Positions 25,805 through 34,284 of a stretch of DNA of 64,000 bases are shown piece after piece. Origin of the DNA: UBA6522 sp965205045 (GTDB lineage: Bacteria > Pseudomonadota > Gammaproteobacteria > Steroidobacterales > Rariloculaceae); assembly GCA_965205045.1 (NCBI GenBank), contig OZ242031.1, positions 4,154,001 through 4,218,000 on the forward strand, read 5' to 3'. The translations under genes were made by a program, and so were the position numbers. The notes beneath the pieces were generated by a model that was not told the DNA's origin, did not search any database, and worked only from the letters and a program-made list of their open reading frames with translations. Within the stretch, counting starts at the first letter, position 1; every line of letters starts with the position of its first letter.

Positions 25805-27505
25805 GCCATCGAAGTGCGGATACCGGGGCTCCCACACCCGCCTGGCAACGGCGTCCTCGATCGAACCGCCATACGTCCGTCCGACTCCGGACTCCACCGC
25901 ACGGCGCCCCACCGAGACGGCGACGGCAAACGACACGGCACGGAGCCGGTCGATGGCCGGGAACATCTGCCCCGCCGCCCGTTCCTCGGCCGTCAACTGC
26001 TCGGCGAGCGCACGAGATGCCGCGTCGATCATCTCGTCGGTGACCATTTTCGCCCGGACCGCACTGGCACCGAGGCCGAGTCCCGGGAAAATGAATGCAT
26101 TGTTGCCCTGCCCAATCTTGTGGCGCCGGCCGCGATACTCGACATCCGGAAACGGGCTGCCCGTGGCGACCAGGCAACGGCCTTCGGTCCATTCGAAGAG
26201 ATCCCCGGGAATCGCCTCGGAGTTCTCCGTCGGATTCGAACACGGAAATATGATGGGACGCGGTGCGTGACGCGCCATCTCCCGGACGGTCTCTTCGGTG
26301 AAGGCGCCGCGGTGACCGGACGCGCCAATCAGGATCGTGGGTTTGAAGGCCGCGACCGCATGCGCAAGGTCCCGCCGCGTGCGCGCCTCGAGACCGTACT
26401 GGCGCGCCAGTTCCACCGGCCAGGCCAGTTCCCGCTTGTAGGCGTCGGTTTCCTCGCTCTCGACGATGAGTCCCTTTCGGTCCAGCACCGCCACGCGCTC
26501 CAGTTGATCGCGTTCGGAAACGCCTCTCTCGGTCCATTGCGCGCGAATTTGCCTCACGATGCCCAACCCACCGGCGCCGGCGCCCAGAACGACGATCCGC
26601 TGTGCCGCGATGTCCCCGCCGGTACGCGCGAGCGCCATCTCGATCCCCGCCAGCACGACCGCCCCGGTTCCCTGGATATCGTCATTGAATGAAGGGATCC
26701 GGGTCCTATAGGTGTCGAGAATCTTCAAGGCATTGTCTTTCCTGAAGTCTTCCCACTGGACGAGCGCAAGCGGATGAACCTTGCGGACCGCCTCGACGAA
26801 CTCCTCGATCAGCGCGTAGTAGCGATCCCCGCGCAACCTCGGATGCGGCCAGCCCAGGTACTGGTCATCGCCCAGCAGGGCTTCGTTATCGGTTCCGAAA
26901 TCGAGACTCACCGGCAACGTCTCGCTCGGGTGAATGCCCGCACCGGCGATGTAGAGATCGAGCTTGCCGTGGGATATGGCCATGCCGCCCGCACCCTGAT
27001 CGCCGATGCCGAGAATCGCCTCGTTGTCCGTGGCCACCAGCAGCCTGACTTCCCGCCCGGTCAGGCAGTTCCGCAGTACGCTCTCGATGCGCCCCTGCAT
27101 GTCCGGGGTGATCCACAGGCCGCGCCCCTGCTGAAAAACGTGGCTGTACGTCTGGGTCACCTCACCCACCGTCGGTGTGTAGACGATGGGCATGAGTTCC
27201 TCGATGTGGTCGATCAACACCCGGTAGAAGAGCGTCTCGTCGCGGTCGCGAAGCGAGGCCAGGGCAATGTACTTGTCGAGCGCATTCGGATAGCTGCGGA
27301 CCCGGGAATAGACCCTGGCCGCCAACTGCTCCAGCGTCTTGCTCTGAAACGGCAGCAACCCTTCCAGCGCCAGCGTCTTCCGCTCTTCGGGAGAAAATCC
27401 CGTGCCCTTGTTGAGCGCGGGCTCCCGCAGCAGGGCCCTGCCCCGCAGAGGAGTCCGGCCGCGAAACGGGTCTCGACGGCCGATGCGCTTGTATGCCTTG
27501 ACCAT
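25778..27505 (-). CDS. maeA: NAD-dependent malic enzyme
   Basis: A 575-residue enzyme converting malate and NAD to pyruvate, CO2 and NADH. The family features are in order: catalytic Tyr109 in LMPIVYTPTVGE, catalytic Lys181 in MAISHGKLDLY, metal ligands E252/D253 (WEDF) and D275/D276 (PSFNDDIQGT), and the dinucleotide fold GAGAGG (308-313). The second nucleotide region is IIFPCSNPTENSEA and the C-terminal NNAFIFPGLGLGA is typical of MaeA. The length matches the bacterial NAD-type enzymes. It is divergent from the methylcitrate synthase gene across 238 bases of AT-rich DNA, and with it links C4 acids to propionate/pyruvate metabolism. Confidence 0.93.
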   Translation of the reverse strand: MVKAYKRIGRRDPFRGRTPLRGRALLREPALNKGTGFSPEERKTLALEGLLPFQSKTLEQLAARVYSRVRSYPNALDKYIALASLRDRDETLFYRVLIDHIEELMPIVYTPTVGEVTQTYSHVFQQGRGLWITPDMQGRIESVLRNCLTGREVRLLVATDNEAILGIGDQGAGGMAISHGKLDLYIAGAGIHPSETLPVSLDFGTDNEALLGDDQYLGWPHPRLRGDRYYALIEEFVEAVRKVHPLALVQWEDFRKDNALKILDTYRTRIPSFNDDIQGTGAVVLAGIEMALARTGGDIAAQRIVVLGAGAGGLGIVRQIRAQWTERGVSERDQLERVAVLDRKGLIVESEETDAYKRELAWPVELARQYGLEARTRRDLAHAVAAFKPTILIGASGHRGAFTEETVREMARHAPRPIIFPCSNPTENSEAIPGDLFEWTEGRCLVATGSPFPDVEYRGRRHKIGQGNNAFIFPGLGLGASAVRAKMVTDEMIDAASRALAEQLTAEERAAGQMFPAIDRLRAVSFAVAVSVGRRAVESGVGRTYGGSIEDAVARRVWEPRYPHFDGPAVSLALR

Positions 27506-27711
27506 GATCGAACTATACGCCTTCGAACGGAGTTTTCAAGACAAGATAAGCCAAAAACTCTTTTTATTTCAAAAAGATTTTATTCCTATTTCATAAATTA
27601 CACGAATCGATAACGTTAAGCCAATATAATGAACATTGATCCGAAACGACCGTTCCCAGTCTTCCGGCGCGCAGCAAGTCGGAGGGAATCGTAAGTTGGC
27701 AGGTGACACCC

Positions 27712-27717
27712 TATAAT
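27712..27717 (+). promoter_or_regulatory. Probable -10 box for prpC
   Basis: A perfect TATAAT lies 26 bases before the prpC ATG. No good -35 box lies at 17 bases, so an activator may be needed. AAGGAG, 5 bases before the ATG, is the ribosome site. Confidence 0.4.
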
Positions 27718-27743
27718 CGGCGCAGCGCAAGAAAGGAGCGGAA

Positions 27744-28865
27744 ATGGGTCGGAAAAAAACGGGCGGCCTGGCGGGCGTGATTGCCGGCCGAACCGACATT
27801 TGCACGGTGGGCAGGGAGGGCGCGGGCCTCACCTACCGCGGCTACGACATCTACGATCTGGCCGACCACGCCTGCTTCGAGGAAGTCGCCCACCTGCTCC
27901 ATCACGGATACCTGCCCAACGCCGGCGAGCTCTCCGCTTACCAGGATAAGCTCAAGTCGCTGCGCTCGTTGCCCGGGGCGCTGAAACGGGCCCTGGAATC
28001 CATCCCCGCCGACACCCATCCCATGGACGTGCTGCGCACCGGCTGCTCCGTGCTGGGCAATCTGGAACCGGAGACGGAGTTCTCCCAACAGCGCGACGCG
28101 GCCGACCGCCTGCTCTCCGCCTTCCCGTCCATGCTGCTGTACTGGCACCGCTTTCACACCGACGGCAAGCGCATCGAGACCTCCACCGGCGACGACAGCG
28201 TCGCGGGTCACTTCCTGCATCTCCTGCACGACGCCCCGCCCAGCGAACTGCACCGGCACACCCTGGACACCTCGCTGATCCTGTATGCGGAGCACGAGTT
28301 CAACGCCTCGACCTTCACCGCCCGGGTGATCACCGCCACGCTCTCGGACATCCACTCCGCCATTGCCGGCGCCATCGGCGCACTGCGCGGTCCCCTGCAC
28401 GGCGGGGCCAACGAGGCGGCCATGGAACTGATCCAGCGCTTCGATTCCGCCGAGGCGGCCGAGACGGGCGTGCGCGGGATGCTGGCCCGCAGGGAGCTGA
28501 TCATGGGTTTCGGTCACCGGGTGTATACGCGGGTGGACCCGCGCAACGCGGTGAACAAGCGCATGTCGAAACGGCTGGCCGGGGAAGTCGGCGACGACCG
28601 GCTGTACGCCGTATCCGAAGCGATCGAGCGGGTGATGTGGGAGGAGAAGAAGCTGTTCGCCAACGCCGACTTCTATTCCGCCAGCGTGTATCACTTCATG
28701 GGCATTCCGACGTACCTGTTCACGCCGATCTTCGTGTGTTCGCGCATCACCGGCTGGTCGGCGCACGTGTTCGAGCAGCGCGCGGACAACAAGCTCATCC
28801 GCCCCGGCGCGGAGTACACCGGCCCCAGCCTCAAGCCCTGGGTGCCGCTGGCCGAACGGGACTGA
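27744..28865 (+). CDS. prpC: 2-methylcitrate/citrate synthase
   Basis: A 373-residue short-form citrate synthase. The catalytic residues H219 (GPLHGGANEAAM), H258 (MGFGHRVYTRVDPR) and D309 (NADFYSASVYH) are all present. The short length and the opening GGLAGVIAGRTDICTVGREG are typical of PrpC, which joins propionyl-CoA and oxaloacetate to 2-methylcitrate. Promiscuous citrate synthase activity is common in this group. No prpB or prpD is adjacent, though two MmgE/PrpD-family genes occur 16-20 kb away. Strong ribosome site and TATAAT upstream. Confidence 0.88.
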   Translation: MGRKKTGGLAGVIAGRTDICTVGREGAGLTYRGYDIYDLADHACFEEVAHLLHHGYLPNAGELSAYQDKLKSLRSLPGALKRALESIPADTHPMDVLRTGCSVLGNLEPETEFSQQRDAADRLLSAFPSMLLYWHRFHTDGKRIETSTGDDSVAGHFLHLLHDAPPSELHRHTLDTSLILYAEHEFNASTFTARVITATLSDIHSAIAGAIGALRGPLHGGANEAAMELIQRFDSAEAAETGVRGMLARRELIMGFGHRVYTRVDPRNAVNKRMSKRLAGEVGDDRLYAVSEAIERVMWEEKKLFANADFYSASVYHFMGIPTYLFTPIFVCSRITGWSAHVFEQRADNKLIRPGAEYTGPSLKPWVPLAERD

Positions 28866-28874
28866 TTTCGCGGC

Positions 28875-28994
28875 TCAGCATATCGAGTACCGCTCCGTGG
28901 GCGCCTGGGCCCGGAGCACCTCCGGCAGTGTCGCTGCGGCGGCGGATGCGGCGGCGCCCAGCATGAGTTTTCGCCGCGAAATCGTCCCGGCCAT
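28875..28994 (-). pseudogene. Orphan Tat signal peptide (39 aa), gene lost
   Basis: A short frame, MAGTISRRKLMLGAAASAAA followed by ATLPEVLRAQA and a few more residues to TGA. It is a complete Tat leader (SRRKLML then a hydrophobic stretch and AxA) with almost nothing after the cut site. It starts 6 bases after the sulfatase stop, as if a Tat-exported enzyme once followed in the operon. The rest is missing, and the stop is 10 bases from the prpC end. Confidence 0.5.
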
Positions 28995-28999
28995 CGTCG

Positions 29000-30382
29000 T
29001 CACTCTTCGGCAATTCCCGGCTCGGGCATCATGTCGGCATACCGGTTGGCGGTTCCGGACAAGTCGGTGAACGGGGACCGTTCGAACGTCAACCCGTCTC
29101 CGGTCACACGCGGGTCTCCGGCCGCCTCCAGCCCCGCGAGCAACTGTTCGGCAATCGCTGCGCGGACTTGCGCGTAGGCAGGGTCGCCCGCCACGTTGTC
29201 CAGTTGATCCGGGTCCCTGCGCAGGTCGTAGAGTTGTTCGCCCGGACGCCTTCCGAAAGCACGTTCGTAGAAGTCAGGCGACCCTTCCTCATTGGCCATC
29301 AGCCATGCCTTGGTGGGTCCCGGGTCCATGTCCGCAAACGCCGGAATGCCGTGGTCTCCGGGCGGAATGCCCATGGGACGGCGATCCGGCGCGAAATTTC
29401 GGATATACAGGAAATCCGCCGTTCGCAATGCCCGCTGCGGATACGGCAGGAACCCTTCGCGGGCAACATCCACATGGCGCTCGAGCCCGAAAATGACATG
29501 GTCGCGCGAGGAATCGATCTGCCCGCCTTCCGGCGCCTGCAGGTGTTTCAGCAGCGAACGTCCGTATATTTCCGGAAGGGGTTCGCCTCCCGCAATCTCC
29601 ACAAAGGTGGGCGCCAGGTCCGCGAGGCTCACGAAATCGTCGATGATGCGCCCCGGACGTGCGCCCGGGACACGTAACGTCAGCACCACATGCGTGCCGC
29701 CGTCGTACAGCGTCGCCTTGCCGGAAGGAATACCGGGCATGCCGTGGTCGCCGCTCAACAGCACAAGGGTGGATTCCATCTGCCCCCGCGCCTCGATTTC
29801 CTCGAGCAGGACGCCAAGATAAGCATCCAGCGCCTGCACCTCTCCCAGGTAGTCTGCAATGTCTTCGCGAACCAGCGGCACATCCGGCAGATAACCCGGC
29901 AGGCGGCCCTGCAGTTCGTCCGGGTCGATCCCCCACAGCGCCGCACCGGAACCGCGGGCCCAGGGTCGATGGGTGTTCAGGGGGCCGAAAAAATAGTGCC
30001 AGGGCGCCCCGTCCGCATTGGCGTTGAGAAACTCCCGGAAGTTGGCGCGCACCTCTTCCAGCAATTCGGCCTTTGCGGCGTCAAGGCTCGCCCCCTCCTC
30101 CAGCCGCTCGGCGACATAGTTCGAAAACGCATTTGCGTCGCGGAATACCACGCCTTCGACCGCAATTCGGTCCATATTCGGCGTTTGGAGCAGGTCATTG
30201 GGCCCCGGACGACCGTCGATTGCGGCATAGTGCCCGGCGAATCGCCCCCAGTCGTCGGCGAAGAAAAAGAGGATATTCCAGCGGGGCGCCGTGTCGTCGT
30301 CCGACTGCTGGGCCGAGACGCTCCCCCAGGAGAGCAGCCACCCGGACAGTCCAACCAAAAGCCAGGCACGCAGGAGGCTCAT
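29000..30382 (-). CDS. Sulfatase-family protein lacking the formylglycine motif
   Basis: A 460-residue exported protein with signal peptide MSLLRAWLLVGLSGWLLSWG...SAQ. Sulfatase features are present: metal-binding Asp in FFFADDWGRFAG (D43/D44), TPNMDRIAVEGVVFRDA, the THRPW region, LLSGDHGMPGIPSGKATLYDGGT and the C-terminal LYDLRRDPDQLDNVA. However, the C/S-x-P-S-R segment that carries the catalytic formylglycine, and about 60-90 residues around it, are missing between FRDANAF and SNYVAERL (after residue 86). The frame is preserved. It is probably inactive as a sulfatase. Its start overlaps the aminotransferase stop (ATGA). Confidence 0.8.
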   Translation of the reverse strand: MSLLRAWLLVGLSGWLLSWGSVSAQQSDDDTAPRWNILFFFADDWGRFAGHYAAIDGRPGPNDLLQTPNMDRIAVEGVVFRDANAFSNYVAERLEEGASLDAAKAELLEEVRANFREFLNANADGAPWHYFFGPLNTHRPWARGSGAALWGIDPDELQGRLPGYLPDVPLVREDIADYLGEVQALDAYLGVLLEEIEARGQMESTLVLLSGDHGMPGIPSGKATLYDGGTHVVLTLRVPGARPGRIIDDFVSLADLAPTFVEIAGGEPLPEIYGRSLLKHLQAPEGGQIDSSRDHVIFGLERHVDVAREGFLPYPQRALRTADFLYIRNFAPDRRPMGIPPGDHGIPAFADMDPGPTKAWLMANEEGSPDFYERAFGRRPGEQLYDLRRDPDQLDNVAGDPAYAQVRAAIAEQLLAGLEAAGDPRVTGDGLTFERSPFTDLSGTANRYADMMPEPGIAEE

Positions 30383-31611
30383 GTCCCGGCCCTCACGCCC
30401 CGCAGCCTGGCGCAGGCATCGGCGATCCTGCCGCAGGCGTGCTCCAGAACATCGGGAGACTCGGTAAAGGAAAGCCGGAAAAAGGGCGACAAACCGAACG
30501 GCGCACCCGGAACGACCGCGACATTCGCCGCCCTTAGCAGATAGGCGGCGAAGTCCGTATCCGTCCGGATGGTCTGCCCGTCGAAAGTCCGCGAGCCGAT
30601 GATACCCGCGCAGCTCGCGTAGGCATAGAAAGCGCCCCGCGGCGTCATGCAGTCAATGCCGTCTATCCGGTTGAGCATCTCGACCACCCGATCACGGCGC
30701 CGCTGGAATATCGCGCAGCGCTCCCGGAGGATATCCTGGGGTCCAAGCAGGGCCTCGATGGTGGCCCACTGACTGATCGAACAGGGACACGAAGTGGCCT
30801 GGCTCTGGACCTTGAGCATCGATCCGATCAGTTTTCGCGGACCGCATCCATATCCAATGCGCCAACCCGTCATCGCGTACGCCTTGGATACGCCGTTGAC
30901 GATCAGCGTGCGGCTGCGCAACGCCGGATCGACTCCAACCGGGGTCACAAAAGCCGCGCCGTCATAGACGATGTGTTCGTATATGTCGTCGGTCAGCACC
31001 CAGATGCCGGGGTGCCTGTGCAACACGTCGAACAGAGCCTCGTAATGCGCTGGTGAATACATCGCGCCCGCGGGATTGGAAGGCGAATTCAGTACCAGCC
31101 ATCGGGTGCGGCTGGTGATCGCCGCCTCGAGCTGTTCGGGCCTGAGCAGAAAATCCTGGTCGGCCGGACATGGCACTTCGACCACCACGCCTCTTGCAAT
31201 TCCCACGATATCCCGAAATGTCGTCCAGAACGGTGCGGGAACAATGACTTCATCGCCCGGATCGAGGCTCGCCACCATCGCATTGAAAAGCACCTGCTTC
31301 GCCCCAGCCGAGGCGATGATCTCTCCGGCCTCATAGTCCAGGCCGTTGTCGCGGCGGAACTTCGTGCGGATTGCGTCCTTGAGTTCCGGCAGACCGTCCA
31401 GCAGCGTGTACTTGGTCTCGCCGCGCCGCATCGCTTCTGCTGCGGCTTCCTTGATTGGCTGGGGCGTATCGAAGTCCGGCTCACCGGCACTGAGATCGAT
31501 GATTTCGCGCCCATCATGGCGCAGCTCCGAGGCAAGCTGCATGATCTGCAGGATCTCCGACACGCCGATCGCACCGAGGCGGGCGGCGGGCCGGAAATCC
31601 ACAGCGCTCAT
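30379..31611 (-). CDS. PLP-dependent aminotransferase, class I (aspartate aminotransferase-like)
   Basis: A 410-residue fold-type I aminotransferase. The PLP lysine is K243 in VNGVSKAYAMTGWRIGYG. N178 (LNSPSNPAGAMY), the DDIYEH motif (208-213), R251 and a C-terminal FFRLSFTES arginine complete the cofactor and carboxylate sites. The motif set matches the bacterial 1-gamma aspartate/prephenate aminotransferase subgroup. It lies between the dehydrogenase and sulfatase genes on the minus strand with overlaps of a few bases, so it is probably co-transcribed. It may act on a 2-amino or keto acid handled by the neighbouring enzymes; the substrate is not fixed by sequence. Confidence 0.85.
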   Translation of the reverse strand: MSAVDFRPAARLGAIGVSEILQIMQLASELRHDGREIIDLSAGEPDFDTPQPIKEAAAEAMRRGETKYTLLDGLPELKDAIRTKFRRDNGLDYEAGEIIASAGAKQVLFNAMVASLDPGDEVIVPAPFWTTFRDIVGIARGVVVEVPCPADQDFLLRPEQLEAAITSRTRWLVLNSPSNPAGAMYSPAHYEALFDVLHRHPGIWVLTDDIYEHIVYDGAAFVTPVGVDPALRSRTLIVNGVSKAYAMTGWRIGYGCGPRKLIGSMLKVQSQATSCPCSISQWATIEALLGPQDILRERCAIFQRRRDRVVEMLNRIDGIDCMTPRGAFYAYASCAGIIGSRTFDGQTIRTDTDFAAYLLRAANVAVVPGAPFGLSPFFRLSFTESPDVLEHACGRIADACARLRGVRAGT

Positions 31612-31617
31612 TTCAGC

Positions 31618-33189
31618 CTAGCCGACGTCGAATGTGACGCCTTGCGCCAGCGGCAGCGAATTGCCGTAGTTGATGGTATTCGTCTGCCGGCGCATGTAAG
31701 CCTTCCAGGCATCCGTGCCCGACTCGCGCCCACCGCCGGTCTCCTTCTCGCCGCCGAATGCGCCGCCGATCTCGGCGCCGGACGGGCCGATGTTGACGTT
31801 GGCAATGCCGCAATCCGAACCCCGCGCCGAGACGAATGTTTCGGCCTCCCTCATGTCGCGCGTGAAGATCGAGGACGACAGGCCCTGGGACACGTCGTTG
31901 TGTTTCTCGATGACCTCGTCGAACTCCGAGTACTTCATCACGTAGAGGATCGGCGCAAACGTCTCTTCGTAGACGATGCCGCACTGTTCGGGCATCTCCA
32001 CGATCGCCGGTTGCACGTAGTACGCATTGCCGTACTCCTCTTCCAGCGCGCGCCCGCCGCCCATGACGACACCGCCGTCCGACGCGGCGCTCTCAAGCGC
32101 ATCCTGCATACGGTCGAATGCACCCCTGTCGATCAGCGGACCGATCAGTGTCTCCGGATCCAGGGGGTTGCCCAGCGTCGCCGACTGGTAGGCAGACTTC
32201 AGCCGGGGTACAAGCTGGTCATAGACACTCTCGTGGACGAAGGCGCGCCGCAGTGACGTGCAACGCTGGCCGACCGTACCCATGGCCGCGAAGGCGATGC
32301 CTCGCAGCGCGAGATCGAGATCGGCCGAGGGGCAGACCACCGTGGCGTTGTTGCCGCCAAGTTCCAGCAGTATGCGGCCGAAGCGCTTTGCGACCCGCGG
32401 CCCAACGGCACGACCCATGGGAATGGATCCCGTGGCCGATATGAGCTTCGCGCGCGGGTCGTCAACGAGTTGTTCGCCAACGTTCCTGCCGCCGTAGAGC
32501 ACGCCCGCCAGCCCCTCCGGCGCCGAGGGGCCGCTCTCGGCGAAGCGCTGTAATGCTCGTTTGAAGATCGCGTGCGCCGCCAGTGTCGAAAGGGGCGTCT
32601 TCTCCGACGGCTTCCAGACGATGCTGTCGCCGCACACGAGGGCAATCGCCGCGTTCCAGGACCACACCGCCACCGGGAAGTTGAAGGCCGTTATGATGCC
32701 GACGACGCCGAGCGGCTGCCATGTCTCCATCATCCGATGTTCCGGACGCTCGGTCGCGATCGTCAGGCCGTAAAGCTGACGCGACAGTCCAACGGCGAAA
32801 TCGCAGATGTCGATCATCTCCTGGACTTCGCCCTGCCCTTCGGACTCGATCTTGCCGACTTCGATAGACAAGAGGCGGCCCAACTCGGTCTTGTATGCGC
32901 GCAATTCCTCTGCCAGCAGGCGAATGAGTTCCCCCCGCCGCGGCGCCGGCACGTTGCGCCATTCCCGGAAGGCCTCGTGGGCGCTGCCGATGATTCCATC
33001 GGCCTGTTCGGCGCTGGTCTCGGGCACGCTGCCGATGCGCTCCCCGGTGATCGGGGAGAAGCTCTCCATGCCTCCGTCGGAATAGGCACTGGCCGGCACT
33101 CCAAGTGCGCTCATCAGGCGCGCCGTTTCCGAGGCCATTCTCCCTGCGACATCCGTCGCGGGAGGAAACTGTTCAGGACTGGTGCTCAT
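31618..33189 (-). CDS. ALDH7-type aldehyde dehydrogenase (piperideine-6-carboxylate dehydrogenase-like)
   Basis: A 523-residue NAD-dependent aldehyde dehydrogenase. Catalytic Cys310 is in GTVGQRCTSLRR, the general base E277 in LLELGGNNA, and the Asn of the FNFPVAVW motif is at 170. The GQRCTSLRR and IFGGEKETGGGRESGTDAWK-like blocks are typical of the ALDH7/AmaB group, which oxidises 2-aminoadipate semialdehyde in lysine degradation. I start it at 33189, where GGAGG lies 9 bases upstream; an upstream ATG would add eight residues without a site. It is 7 bases upstream of the aminotransferase gene, a fitting partner. Confidence 0.85.
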   Translation of the reverse strand: MSTSPEQFPPATDVAGRMASETARLMSALGVPASAYSDGGMESFSPITGERIGSVPETSAEQADGIIGSAHEAFREWRNVPAPRRGELIRLLAEELRAYKTELGRLLSIEVGKIESEGQGEVQEMIDICDFAVGLSRQLYGLTIATERPEHRMMETWQPLGVVGIITAFNFPVAVWSWNAAIALVCGDSIVWKPSEKTPLSTLAAHAIFKRALQRFAESGPSAPEGLAGVLYGGRNVGEQLVDDPRAKLISATGSIPMGRAVGPRVAKRFGRILLELGGNNATVVCPSADLDLALRGIAFAAMGTVGQRCTSLRRAFVHESVYDQLVPRLKSAYQSATLGNPLDPETLIGPLIDRGAFDRMQDALESAASDGGVVMGGGRALEEEYGNAYYVQPAIVEMPEQCGIVYEETFAPILYVMKYSEFDEVIEKHNDVSQGLSSSIFTRDMREAETFVSARGSDCGIANVNIGPSGAEIGGAFGGEKETGGGRESGTDAWKAYMRRQTNTINYGNSLPLAQGVTFDVG

Positions 33190-33236
33190 CGTGCGATTTC
33201 CTCCTGTATCCACACATCATTTCTCTCAACTGCCGC

Positions 33237-34280
33237 TCACGCGGCCAGTGAGCGCTGTTCCGCACGTCCCATCGAGAGGACGAAAGGGCGGCTCTCCTGT
33301 ATCTCGGCAAAGGCGGTCTTCGAGTCGACGCCAAGCCAACCCGTTTCGCACAGGATCTGGCCGATCGCGCCACCCAGGCTGTCGCCGGGCCCGAGTACGA
33401 TAACGCATTCCGGCGCAAACTCACGCAAGCCGACGCGGATCGCTGCGGAGAAATCATAGGTCTCCACGATTTGCGTACCCAGCGTATAGTCCCGCAATGC
33501 CCGGCGAGAAGACGCGCCGGGCCGCCAGATACGGCCGCTGCCGTCGATCAGGGGCACGCTCGGCGACGTGAAACAGCCCGGGTTCAGGAGTTCGCGCGCC
33601 GCATCTCGAACGCCCTTCATGAGCGGCGAGTGATAGGCGCCGTGATTCTCCAGCCGCATTGGGAAACGGCCGGGCCCCTGCGGCCCCTCCCGCTGCAGGT
33701 GATCCAGCGCTGCATCGGTTCCCGCCATGACCGCGATGCCGCCAAGTATGACCGAAGTGTAAAGTTCGCACCCGCTTCGTTGCCGGATGTCGGCCACCGC
33801 AGCATCCAGTCGCTCCCGCCTGCCGGCTTCGGGCCGCCATTCCTCGTCGATAAGCGGAAATACGAGTTGACCGCCGATGCACCGCTTGTGCGTCAGGTTG
33901 CCCATCGTGTTGACCAGGTTGATCGCGTCGTCCAGGTCCAGGACGCCGGCGCATGCCAGCGACGTATACCAACCCAGCGAATTGCCGGCTATCGCGGCGA
34001 CTTCGATGGCATCCGAGGCCAGCGAACGAAAGTCCGCCAGAGAGCAGGCAAAGGTCAACAGCGATGCATTGTCGCCGCGCGAGTAAGTCGCGAGGCTGAA
34101 ACACTCCGCCGCGTCGAGTTCGCTGACGGTTCTCTGCCCACCACGTGCACGCCACGCGTCGACCCGCCCGAGCAGGTCCCGCTCCCCCGCATGGTTGCGC
34201 AACAGGTAGCCAAGCTCGGACCTGGTATAGGCACCGCGGCCCGGACAGACGACGAGGGCAGATTTCTTCACTGCAGTCAT
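33237..34280 (-). CDS. Malonyl/acyl transferase-like (FabD-fold) protein
   Basis: A 347-residue protein with the FabD acyltransferase fold. The nucleophile is S101 in IAGNSLGWYTSLA (GHSLGE in true FabD), and the partner His is H217 in ENHGAYHSPLM. The His next to the Ser is Asn and the following Glu is Trp, so the acyl specificity may differ from malonyl. An opening ALVVCPGRGAYTRSE replaces the usual FPGQGSQ. It sits between the fused E1 gene (ending 5 bases upstream of its start) and the ALDH, which suggests a dedicated acyl-CoA or acyl-carrier step. No acyl carrier protein gene is visible nearby. Confidence 0.7.
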   Translation of the reverse strand: MTAVKKSALVVCPGRGAYTRSELGYLLRNHAGERDLLGRVDAWRARGGQRTVSELDAAECFSLATYSRGDNASLLTFACSLADFRSLASDAIEVAAIAGNSLGWYTSLACAGVLDLDDAINLVNTMGNLTHKRCIGGQLVFPLIDEEWRPEAGRRERLDAAVADIRQRSGCELYTSVILGGIAVMAGTDAALDHLQREGPQGPGRFPMRLENHGAYHSPLMKGVRDAARELLNPGCFTSPSVPLIDGSGRIWRPGASSRRALRDYTLGTQIVETYDFSAAIRVGLREFAPECVIVLGPGDSLGGAIGQILCETGWLGVDSKTAFAEIQESRPFVLSMGRAEQRSLAA

Positions 34281-34284
34281 GGAC

